Assembly: GCA_947503305.1 (NCBI GenBank)
Contig: CANNDF010000001.1
Coordinates: 1,054,001 to 1,118,000 of the forward strand
From: an uncultured Dokdonia sp.
Lineage (GTDB): Bacteria > Bacteroidota > Bacteroidia > Flavobacteriales > Flavobacteriaceae
Length of the DNA: 64,000 nucleotides
Direction of reading: 5' to 3'
Made by a program: the position numbers and the translations under genes. Below the pieces are notes generated by a model that worked only from the letters and a program-made list of their open reading frames with translations, did not search any database and had not been told where the DNA came from. Shown here in pieces: positions 15,734-23,080 of the stretch (the first letter of the stretch is position 1; the number at the start of each line of letters is the position of its first letter).

Positions 15734-17067
15734 TGAAACGGAATAGGTATAATATAATACATTTTTTAATTGCACTATTTTGTGTTACTGTACTATTAGG
15801 GCAGGAAACAAAAGTTGCATCTTCTTTTATTTCTAGAATAGAGACAGGTCATTATGAATCGGCTTATGAAATGGTTGAGAATGATTTTAAACAAAAACTC
15901 TCTAAAGATAGATTTATAAAAGTATGGGAAACTGTATTTGCTCAATTAGGCAAAATAGAGGGATATGCCTTTAATTGTTTTATTGAAAAAGGGGATAGAA
16001 TTTCTAATTTCTATAAAGTTTCTTTTGAAAAAAGTATCGTTAATATAGAAGTAAAAGTGATAGAAGGAGATAAGATAGGAGGTTTTTTTATTGTACAGGA
16101 CGTACCGTGTAATAGTGGTTATTTATTACCAAGCTATGGAAATGTTAATCACTATATGGACAATAATGTATTAATAAGTGATAATGATTTAAAAATTCAA
16201 GCTTCAATAATGGAGCCTAAATCATATAATTCAGAAATTATATGTATTCTATTGTCTGGGTCAGGACCGCAAGATTTAGATGCAAGTATTGGACCTAATA
16301 AGCCTCTTAAAGATATAGCAATTGGACTAGCTATTAATGGCATTTCATCTATTCGCTATAATAAAGCTAATTTAATTTCTAGTAAAAATATAGATAGCCT
16401 TACAGTTGATAATGAATACACAGAAGCTGTAATTTCCATAATTTCTTATTTAAAAAAAACAAATAAGTTAAAAACAAATAAGATTGTTTTAATAGGCCAT
16501 AGTCTTGGTGGTATAACTGCTCCATTTATTGCTGAAAAATTAGATCAAATAGATGGAGTCATCATTATGGCAGGAAGCCCAAGAGCATTGGAAGATCTAA
16601 TCCTAGAACAAACAAATTATTTAGTAAATAGTAGTATGTCTTCTAACTCAGGCTCAAGAGATAGTATTATTAATAGTATGCGCTTAAAAAGGGATAACGT
16701 TAAAAAGGACCTTAGTAAAAATTATATCAGTAAAGAAAATCTACCATTATCACTACCTCAAGAATATTGGAAGTCAATTAAAAAATATACTCTAGAATCA
16801 AAAAAAAATAGAAGACTTATAAGAAAGATTAAAGTCCCTATTTATATTTTATGGGGTGAAAAAGATTATCAAGTAACTCAACAAGATTTTGATTTATATA
16901 AAAGCCTTTTAAAAGAAAAAGCTACATATGCATCATATGAGAATTTAAACCATCTATTTCATGTTTCTAATGGTAGCATGTTACCCAGTGAATACACAAT
17001 TCCTGGAAATATTCCTGAATATATCATAAATGATATAGTTACATGGCTAAAAAAAATAACAAAATGA
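15733..17067 (+). CDS. Secreted alpha/beta hydrolase with DUF3887-like N-terminal domain
   Basis: A 444-residue exported protein: signal peptide ending VLLGQ, a domain of about 100 residues resembling DUF3887 (FISRIETGHYESAYEMVE...), then an alpha/beta hydrolase with a complete triad: Ser257 in GHSLGG, Asp378 in WGEKDYQV and His407 in NHLFHV. The oxyanion-side SGSGPQDLD segment is typical of this group. It starts on the last base of the sdpB stop and runs into the DCC gene, so it belongs to the SDP-like operon. Possible jobs are cleaving the pro-toxin, detoxifying it, or acting on an envelope ester; no such partner is known in Bacillus. Confidence 0.82.
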   Translation: MKRNRYNIIHFLIALFCVTVLLGQETKVASSFISRIETGHYESAYEMVENDFKQKLSKDRFIKVWETVFAQLGKIEGYAFNCFIEKGDRISNFYKVSFEKSIVNIEVKVIEGDKIGGFFIVQDVPCNSGYLLPSYGNVNHYMDNNVLISDNDLKIQASIMEPKSYNSEIICILLSGSGPQDLDASIGPNKPLKDIAIGLAINGISSIRYNKANLISSKNIDSLTVDNEYTEAVISIISYLKKTNKLKTNKIVLIGHSLGGITAPFIAEKLDQIDGVIIMAGSPRALEDLILEQTNYLVNSSMSSNSGSRDSIINSMRLKRDNVKKDLSKNYISKENLPLSLPQEYWKSIKKYTLESKKNRRLIRKIKVPIYILWGEKDYQVTQQDFDLYKSLLKEKATYASYENLNHLFHVSNGSMLPSEYTIPGNIPEYIINDIVTWLKKITK

Positions 17068-17456
17068 AAGATATAGATACAAGAATATTTTTTTATGATG
17101 GTGATTGCGGCATGTGTAATGAGTATGTGGTTTTTATGTTGAACTCGAATCCTAAAGAAAGTTTGAAATTTGCATCATTGAATTCGGAAATAAAAAAAAA
17201 ACTAATAGGTGAGACACAAATAGATTCTGCAATATTTTATGATAATGGAGATGTATATTATAAATCATCAGCTATTATAAACTCTATTAAATACACAAAT
17301 TCATTTCTTCGTTTTTTACATTATTTAAAATTAATACCATCATTTATCACAGATAAGTTTTATGATATAATCGCTGCAAATAGAAAATTGATTTTAAAAA
17401 AACGAAATCAATGTGTCATGCTCACTTTTGAGCAAAAAAAACTATTTCTAGAATAA
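17064..17456 (+). CDS. DCC-family thiol-disulfide oxidoreductase (DUF393)
   Basis: A 130-residue thioredoxin-like protein with the family motif FFYDGDCGMC (Cys15, Cys18). The ATG at 17064 overlaps the upstream stop as ATGA and places the motif at the usual distance; an ATG at 17043 would add seven Lys-rich residues. No signal peptide. DCC proteins often occur beside HTTM proteins. Here it could influence the C-X5-C disulfide of SdpC-like pro-toxin 1, but as a cytoplasmic protein it more likely reduces or exchanges thiols before export. Role is inference. Confidence 0.88.
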   Translation: MKDIDTRIFFYDGDCGMCNEYVVFMLNSNPKESLKFASLNSEIKKKLIGETQIDSAIFYDNGDVYYKSSAIINSIKYTNSFLRFLHYLKLIPSFITDKFYDIIAANRKLILKKRNQCVMLTFEQKKLFLE

Positions 17457-17474
17457 ATTAATTCAATTAAAATT

Positions 17475-17924
17475 ATGAATAAATTACTAATTATACTATC
17501 ACTAATATGCATATCTACTATTGCCCAAGCTCAGAATGATACGAAAACTGTAGAAGTAGATATTAGGGGTAGGAGTTGCATAGGAGGGTTGGGTATATGC
17601 AATGTAAACCCTGGGAATGAATCACAAAAATCTAGCTCTCCCAAAAAGAGCATGAGGTCATTATCAGATCATCATCTTATTCTTGCTCTTGATATTAATC
17701 AATTATCACCACAAGAGAGTTATGAGATATTAAGTAGACCCTTACCTACATCAAATACGGAAGAAATATATTTTACCCAAGAATTTGATTTTGTGTTTAC
17801 TGATGAAATGCTTGAATATCTAGGCATGGACATAAGATACAACACTATAAAAAAGGGAGATTATCCTTTAACAATTATTGAAGATCATATTGAAATTGAT
17901 CTTGAATTATCTAAAACAAAGTAA
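17475..17924 (+). CDS. Secreted protein of unknown function in the SDP-like operon
   Basis: A 149-residue protein with a clean signal peptide (about 20 residues, ending AQAQ). The mature N-terminus has DIRGRSCIGGLGICNV, a C-X6-C pair in a Gly-rich setting, then a low-complexity Ser/Lys stretch and an acidic C-terminal half (LDINQLSPQESYEIL...YFTQEFDFVFTDEML). No family recognised with confidence. It lies 18 bp after the DCC gene and 1 nt before the next gene, so it is part of the operon. A periplasmic partner, maybe for immunity or secretion, is possible but unsupported. Confidence 0.75.
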   Translation: MNKLLIILSLICISTIAQAQNDTKTVEVDIRGRSCIGGLGICNVNPGNESQKSSSPKKSMRSLSDHHLILALDINQLSPQESYEILSRPLPTSNTEEIYFTQEFDFVFTDEMLEYLGMDIRYNTIKKGDYPLTIIEDHIEIDLELSKTK

Positions 17925-17925
17925 C

Positions 17926-19098
17926 ATGAAACTTATTATATATATAACAATTGTCTTGTCCTTATGTAGTATTCAAACTATCTATGGAAAAGATGTAGAT
18001 TTTATATCAGACACTGATCTTACAATAGAAGAACATATTGCAGAATTAATTCTTACAATAAAGGATATTAAATCTAATTACCAGTATAAACATTCAATAA
18101 TTAATAGAGAATTATCTAAAGCTAGTAAAGGTATAACAGAAAGTATAACATATAATCAAAAACTTTTTTGGCTTATAGAAAAAGATAAATTAAAAGAAAA
18201 ACAAAATCTTCTTACGCTAAGTGAGTTGACAGATATAAGTAAAATACGATATATCAAAGGGCTTCAAATAATTAAGATATTATATGAAAAGACATTAGCA
18301 TTAGATCATCATTTTGCTTCAGTAAGTACATTTAATGAGATTAATAAAATTGCAAACCCAAATAATTACCCTGAGTTTGAGAATATAAAAGATATTATGA
18401 CCAAGAAAGGTGATAAAAAGAAAGGGTTTAATCTTACTAATATACTAGGGAATAATATTTATGCATCAGTAGCTCACTCTTTTATTTCTTTATTTAGTAA
18501 TGATAATGCGTCAAAATTAGAAAAAGAAGCAAGTCTTAAAGAAGTAGAATGTATACTAGATTTTACGTTAAGAATGCATAATGATCTTAATACTATATAT
18601 TTTGAAACTGTTTTCCTTCAAAAAAGTAATGATAATGTAATGAATGAGTTAAAACAACTTTTTACAGATTTTACCAAACCTATAAAATATAAGACACCTC
18701 TCGAAGAATGTCGTAATACAGATGATTGGGATAGTGTTCATGGAGATTTAGAATCCTACTTAGAAGCTCTCAATACAGCTTTACTCGATGAAAGTCAACG
18801 TTATAAAGCACATAAAATGCAAGTAAACCTTGAGTTTCCTATAGATAGATTGTTGCAATTTATTATTCAATACAATGCATTTATTGATCAAGGAGCAAAA
18901 TTTTATGAGAAGTTTGGTATCATGCTAGATAGTTATGAAAATGAAAAACAATGCTCAACAAAATTACCCCTTGAATACAATAAACTCAAAGAGAGTATAT
19001 CTATAGCTATTAATAAATTTAATACTGCATATAAACCCGTAGAAATTAATGGAAGTAAAATGAAAGAAGTTCTATACGGGTTAAACGAATATGATTAA
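17926..19098 (+). CDS. Secreted helical protein of unknown function, last gene of the SDP-like operon
   Basis: A 390-residue protein starting 1 nt after the previous stop, with a signal peptide (MKLIIYITIVLSLCSIQTIYG). The frame is open a further 16 codons upstream but that would overlap the preceding gene and bury the signal sequence. The mature part is charged, Lys/Glu/Asn-rich and probably almost all alpha-helical, with a short hydrophobic stretch near the middle (NNIYASVAHSFISLF) and three cysteines in its C-terminal half. No family recognised. Candidates include a periplasmic immunity or adaptor protein; this is inference from position only. Confidence 0.75.
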   Translation: MKLIIYITIVLSLCSIQTIYGKDVDFISDTDLTIEEHIAELILTIKDIKSNYQYKHSIINRELSKASKGITESITYNQKLFWLIEKDKLKEKQNLLTLSELTDISKIRYIKGLQIIKILYEKTLALDHHFASVSTFNEINKIANPNNYPEFENIKDIMTKKGDKKKGFNLTNILGNNIYASVAHSFISLFSNDNASKLEKEASLKEVECILDFTLRMHNDLNTIYFETVFLQKSNDNVMNELKQLFTDFTKPIKYKTPLEECRNTDDWDSVHGDLESYLEALNTALLDESQRYKAHKMQVNLEFPIDRLLQFIIQYNAFIDQGAKFYEKFGIMLDSYENEKQCSTKLPLEYNKLKESISIAINKFNTAYKPVEINGSKMKEVLYGLNEYD

Positions 19099-19194
19099 CT
19101 AAGTTGTGATTATGCATAGTAAATCACTAATATAGCATGCGTTTTTCTTAAAAGGAATCCTTATTTTTAGGTATCTCAAATCACCTAACTATCT

Positions 19195-20895
19195 ATGACG
19201 GATTATCTTTTAGAATATAAATCACGTTTAATACTTATTTGTGCGTTTTTATTTCAGTTCATAAATACCAATACATTAATTATTGCACAGGATTATGGAG
19301 TAGATAGTTTAAAAATAAAGGCAAATAAGGAGCTTATAGATGCTATAGAAGAAACAACTCCTGAGGTTGCCATTATATATGAACGAGAGTTACTTGTAAG
19401 ATATAAAGATAACAATCAAAAAGCAGCTACGTATTTAGAGTTAGGACGTATGTTTTATAGTAGTGGAAACTATGAACGTAGTACGTATTATTTTGAAAAA
19501 GGAATTTTACTTGCGCATAAAGGGAATGATACCGAAACATTATCCAAACTCTATATTTTATTAGGAAATGCGCAACTAGTGACATGGAATAATCAGAAAG
19601 CTCTAGACGCATACTATGAAGTTTTAGATATTGAAGGAAGTGAAAGCTATAAGGTGATTGTAAATCCTAATATTGCAATTATTAGGCGTCGTATGAAGCA
19701 ATTGGACCAGGCTTTAGAGGTATGTAATGAGGCTCTTACACTCGTAAACAACACAAAATATAAAAATGGCACCAATCATATTAATGTATTGACTATTGCT
19801 TCTGAAGTACATCTGGATTTACAACAGTATGACTCTGTATTACAACTAGCAGATCAGGGATTAGCTATGAGTCGTAAACTAGATTATAAAAAAGGCCTTG
19901 TAGACTTATATACAAAAAAAGGTGCTGTCTATTTCTATAAAGAAGAATACCCTCTCGCTTTAGAATATCTAACGCAAGCCGATAGTGTTTTTAAGAGAAG
20001 CAATCTTAAAAATAAAACATTAAATATTAACATCAACTATTATTTTGCAAGGTGTTTTGCTCAACAAAAAAAGCATAAAAAAGCCTTAGACTATTTACAA
20101 CAACTCATATACTTGGCAGATGATAATGAGCGAGGAGATCATATACGGTTGGTAGAATCTTATCGATTAATGGCCGCCTGTTATAAAGAATTGGGAGATG
20201 AAAATAACTCTGTATACTGGTATGAGCAGTATGGTAAGCTCAATGATGAAAATCAAAAAAATAAAGATGCTGTTATTAATACCATTTATGAAAAAGATAC
20301 TGCGTTATTAGATAAGCAGATAGCGACATTAGAAGATCAAAAAGCAAAGGGTAAGAGATATACTATATATATAATGTTTCTTTTGGTAATCTCTTCGGGT
20401 GTTTTTATTGCATTAATTTATAGATATAAGAAAAAGCAAAGCAAGAGCAAGCAATCATTTAATACGCTTTTAAAAAGATTAAATAATCTTGAAGACTCCA
20501 ATCAAAAAAATAAAGAAAAAACAGAGCAGTTACCTATTGATGATGAAAAAATAGAAGAGGTACTCAAAGGATTGCAGCGATTAGAAAAACAAGAATTTTT
20601 TTTAAGTATGGATTGTAGTTTACGGACTATGGCAAAAAAAGTAAAAACCAATGCCACTTACTTATCTAAGATTATAAACAAGCATAAAGGGCTTAATTTT
20701 AATGATTATATCAATAATCTTCGTATTGAATATGCTGTTAATAGATTGAAGAGTGATAAAAAATTCAGGTCATTTTCTATTAAATCTATTGCAACAGAAT
20801 TAGGGTATAAAAGCGACTATTCTTTTGCAAAGCACTTTAAATCAAAAACAGGAATAAACCCTTCGTATTATATCAAGAGAATAGACAAATTATAG
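19195..20895 (+). CDS. Membrane TPR-AraC family one-component regulator (copy 2)
   Basis: A 566-residue protein with the same layout as the gene at 10443: hydrophobic signal segment (LILICAFLFQFI), TPR repeats (about 60-360), one membrane helix (about 389-410, IYIMFLLVISSGVFIALIY), basic linker, and a C-terminal AraC-type DNA-binding domain (about 476-563, ending IKSIATELGYKSDYSFAKHFKSKTGINPSYYIKR). It stands between the SDP-like operon and the lanthipeptide precursors, all on the plus strand, and probably controls one or both. Its own binding site could not be identified. Confidence 0.87.
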   Translation: MTDYLLEYKSRLILICAFLFQFINTNTLIIAQDYGVDSLKIKANKELIDAIEETTPEVAIIYERELLVRYKDNNQKAATYLELGRMFYSSGNYERSTYYFEKGILLAHKGNDTETLSKLYILLGNAQLVTWNNQKALDAYYEVLDIEGSESYKVIVNPNIAIIRRRMKQLDQALEVCNEALTLVNNTKYKNGTNHINVLTIASEVHLDLQQYDSVLQLADQGLAMSRKLDYKKGLVDLYTKKGAVYFYKEEYPLALEYLTQADSVFKRSNLKNKTLNININYYFARCFAQQKKHKKALDYLQQLIYLADDNERGDHIRLVESYRLMAACYKELGDENNSVYWYEQYGKLNDENQKNKDAVINTIYEKDTALLDKQIATLEDQKAKGKRYTIYIMFLLVISSGVFIALIYRYKKKQSKSKQSFNTLLKRLNNLEDSNQKNKEKTEQLPIDDEKIEEVLKGLQRLEKQEFFLSMDCSLRTMAKKVKTNATYLSKIINKHKGLNFNDYINNLRIEYAVNRLKSDKKFRSFSIKSIATELGYKSDYSFAKHFKSKTGINPSYYIKRIDKL

Positions 20896-20915
20896 GTTTA
20901 TTTACAAGTAGTTTT

Positions 20916-20929
20916 CTTTCGCAAAAGCG
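20916..20929. repeat. Degenerate copy of the genome palindrome (CTTTCGCAAAAGCG)
   Basis: Differs from the core by one base in the centre (TTTCGCaAAAGC). It lies 20 nt after the regulator stop. Confidence 0.5.
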
Positions 20930-21094
20930 AGTTGAAAATAGATGATATCTAGAACCCTATTTTAAACAATTTAGGGATTGTCTATTATGATTAGAAGGAG
21001 ATTACAATTACTTTTAAAGGATCGTATAATAAGGATAAATATTACCTATTACGTATACAAATTTCATTTATAAATTACTTAATACAAATCTATT

Positions 21095-21262
21095 ATGAAG
21101 AAAGAAGTAAAAAAAGTAATACACCTCAAAAAGCTTACTATTGCTAGAATAGATGCAAATGCTATGCATCAGATTCGAGGAGGCGATTGCTTACCCACAG
21201 AGCCTACATGGTTTGAACATGGTCAATCAGATTATTATTGTCCAACTAGTGAATTACCATAA
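21095..21262 (+). CDS. Class I lanthipeptide precursor 1
   Basis: A 55-codon gene. The leader VIHLKKLTIARIDANAMHQIRGG follows the Bacteroidota lanthipeptide pattern (hydrophobic/Lys helix, IA, then IRGG), with cleavage expected after Gly30. The 25-residue core DCLPTEPTWFEHGQSDYYC... has two cysteines (32, 49) and five Ser/Thr, enough for up to two thioether rings. It is the first of two precursors directly ahead of lanC-lanB-lanT, and its own terminator follows. The C39 protease domain of the transporter fits the GG leader. Confidence 0.85.
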   Translation: MKKEVKKVIHLKKLTIARIDANAMHQIRGGDCLPTEPTWFEHGQSDYYCPTSELP

Positions 21263-21283
21263 AATAATGACCTAGTAAATATC

Positions 21284-21317
21284 AAAACGTTGTTATAATT
21301 ATAGCGACGTTTTTTTA
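21284..21317 (+). terminator. Terminator after lanthipeptide precursor 1
   Basis: AAAACGTTGTTATA pairs with TATAGCGACGTTTT (G-U pairs allowed), followed by extra T; 22 nt after the stop. Confidence 0.8.
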
Positions 21318-21416
21318 CACCTCATTTTGTTTGATATAAGGCGATTTCATTTTTTAAACCTCTATTTCTAGGCTACCTTGAAGTCAAAATCACTCCTAGG
21401 AAAGTATATGATTTTT

Positions 21417-21454
21417 AAGGGGTAGCCGAAAACCTTATATATAATAGAGTAGGC
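21417..21454 (+). promoter_or_regulatory. Putative structured leader RNA motif, copy 2
   Basis: AAGG / CCTT (21417-21420, 21433-21436) enclose the loop GGTAGCCGAAAA, then GAGTAGGC at 21447-21454, 19 nt before the precursor start codon. Loop and tail are identical to copy 1 while the closing stem differs but still pairs. Upstream GGCTACC (21371-21377) can alternatively pair with GGTAGCC of the loop, a possible switch. Confidence 0.55.
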
Positions 21455-21473
21455 CCTTATAACTATAAATATC

Positions 21474-21620
21474 ATGAAAAAATCTCTAAAAGAATTACAG
21501 TTGAACAAAGAAGTAATAAGCAATTTGGAGCTTAACAAAATAGAAGGAGGACACTCAGCATGTTGTCCTACATATGGTGCATTAAATTCTTGCCCACCTC
21601 CAGGAGCATATTGCTATTAA
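21474..21620 (+). CDS. Class I lanthipeptide precursor 2
   Basis: A 48-codon gene. The leader SLKELQLNKEVISNLELNKIEGG ends in Gly-Gly at residue 26. The 22-residue core HSACCPTYGALNSCPPPGAYC... has four cysteines and three Ser/Thr, so not all cysteines can be in thioether rings; one or more may remain free or form a disulfide. The core is quite different from precursor 1, suggesting two separate products or a two-peptide system. It is preceded by the structured leader motif and followed by its own terminator. Confidence 0.85.
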   Translation: MKKSLKELQLNKEVISNLELNKIEGGHSACCPTYGALNSCPPPGAYCY

Positions 21621-21630
21621 TACTTCCTTA

Positions 21631-21657
21631 TCATCACTATAAAAGTGGTGATTTTTT
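21631..21657 (+). terminator. Terminator after lanthipeptide precursor 2
   Basis: TCATCACT and AGTGGTGA (one G-U) around ATAAA, then six T, 11 nt after the stop. Confidence 0.8.
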
Positions 21658-21765
21658 ATATGAAGCTTAAGTAACTAAGGAAATGCTTAAAATGGATAAC
21701 GTATCTATATACGTACACATGTATTTTACAGTTTCTTAGCTTAAAAATAATAAGCTATCTTACTG

Positions 21766-21795
21766 AAGCTGCCTAATCATTTAGGCAGCTTTTTT
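21766..21795 (+). terminator. Strong terminator directly ahead of lanC
   Basis: Perfect 11-bp stem AAGCTGCCTAA / TTAGGCAGCTT with a 4-nt loop and T-run, ending 20 nt before the lanC ATG. The modification genes are therefore insulated from, or only leakily fed by, the precursor transcripts. The stretch 21658-21765 may hold a separate promoter. Confidence 0.88.
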
Positions 21796-21815
21796 AACAT
21801 CCCAGTCAAGAAATA

Positions 21816-23033
21816 ATGAGTACAAAAAAAGCCCTGCGCAATAAGTTAGATGAAATACTACACGAAGTATCTACAAATCAATTAGAAAATAACGAAATTG
21901 GAGTATTGTCGGGAAGTGCAGGAATTGCGCTATTGCATTTTTATTATGCAAGACTATGTGATGATGAAGTATCAGCTTCAAATGGTGTGGCAATTATTAC
22001 AAATATTGTAGATCAAATAAATAAAGGGTATCATTTTCATACATTTTGCGGTGGGATTGTTGGAGCTGCATGGGTAATAGAAATTTTAGAAGAAGAAAAA
22101 TATATAGAAATAGAATGTGATGGGTTACTAGAGGGGCTGGATAGTTATTTTGCACAGATTATAAAGCAAGATATCACAGAAAATTTTTATGATTTTTTAC
22201 ATGGATTACTAGGTATAGGCTTTTATATTTTAAAAAGATATACAAATACAAAATCAAACCAACTTAAAGAACGATATAAAGAGTTACAATATGAAGTAAT
22301 AGAAATATTAAAAAGGAAAGCTTTAGAAGAAGATGGGACATTAAGATGGGAATCTACTTTAGATAAAGATCAGGGATTAAGAGGCTATAATTTAAGCTTA
22401 TCTCATGGGATGTCAAGTATCGTTAATTTCTTATCACGCCTTGTCGTTTTTGATGACTTTAAGAATCATGTAGAAAAAGAGCTACGACAATCCGTAGCAT
22501 ATATTTTGCAAAAGCAAAACAAGGAAGGTGTTGACAATTCTTGCTTCCCTGATTGGATCACCTTGGATAATAAAAAGAGTAAAAAGGGTAGACTTGCATG
22601 GTGCTATGGGGATTTAGGAATAGGAATCTCATTATGGAGAGCAGGGATCGCACTAGATAATAAAAAGATAACAAAGACGGCATTAAATGTACTTAAACAC
22701 GCAGCGCTACGAAGAGATATAGAAGATACAAGAGTAGCAGATGCTGGACTATGTCATGGCGCTTTTGGAGTAATGCATATATTTGATTATATGTATAAGC
22801 AAACAGAAGAACCTTTGTTTAAAGAAGCAGCAGACTATTGGATAGATCAAGGCTTAAAAATGGGAACACATAAAGATGGATATGCAGGGTATATGAAATG
22901 GCGAAGCGGAGAAAATTCAGGATGGGAAAAAGATCTATGTGTATTAGATGGAATAGCAGGAATAGGTCTTTCCATTATCTCTTATCTATCCCCATTAGAA
23001 ACAAAATGGAATCAATCTCTTATGATCGGATAA
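21816..23033 (+). CDS. lanC: Lanthionine synthetase C-family cyclase
   Basis: Adds cysteine thiols to dehydroalanine/dehydrobutyrine to form (methyl)lanthionine rings. The 405-residue protein has the LanC alpha-toroid repeat motifs (GSAGIALL, GGIVGAAWV, HGLLGIGFY, SHGMSSIVNFL, YGDLGIGISLW, CHGAFGVMH, DGIAGIGLSII). The zinc ligands Cys263 (WCYGDLG), Cys313 and His314 (LCHGAFG) are all present, matching Cys284/Cys330/His331 of NisC. First enzyme gene of the cluster, with the LanB gene about 50 bp downstream. Confidence 0.96.
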   Translation: MSTKKALRNKLDEILHEVSTNQLENNEIGVLSGSAGIALLHFYYARLCDDEVSASNGVAIITNIVDQINKGYHFHTFCGGIVGAAWVIEILEEEKYIEIECDGLLEGLDSYFAQIIKQDITENFYDFLHGLLGIGFYILKRYTNTKSNQLKERYKELQYEVIEILKRKALEEDGTLRWESTLDKDQGLRGYNLSLSHGMSSIVNFLSRLVVFDDFKNHVEKELRQSVAYILQKQNKEGVDNSCFPDWITLDNKKSKKGRLAWCYGDLGIGISLWRAGIALDNKKITKTALNVLKHAALRRDIEDTRVADAGLCHGAFGVMHIFDYMYKQTEEPLFKEAADYWIDQGLKMGTHKDGYAGYMKWRSGENSGWEKDLCVLDGIAGIGLSIISYLSPLETKWNQSLMIG

Positions 23034-23080
23034 GGTAACATCTGACAATCTATACAATAAAACAATCATTACATTTGAGA

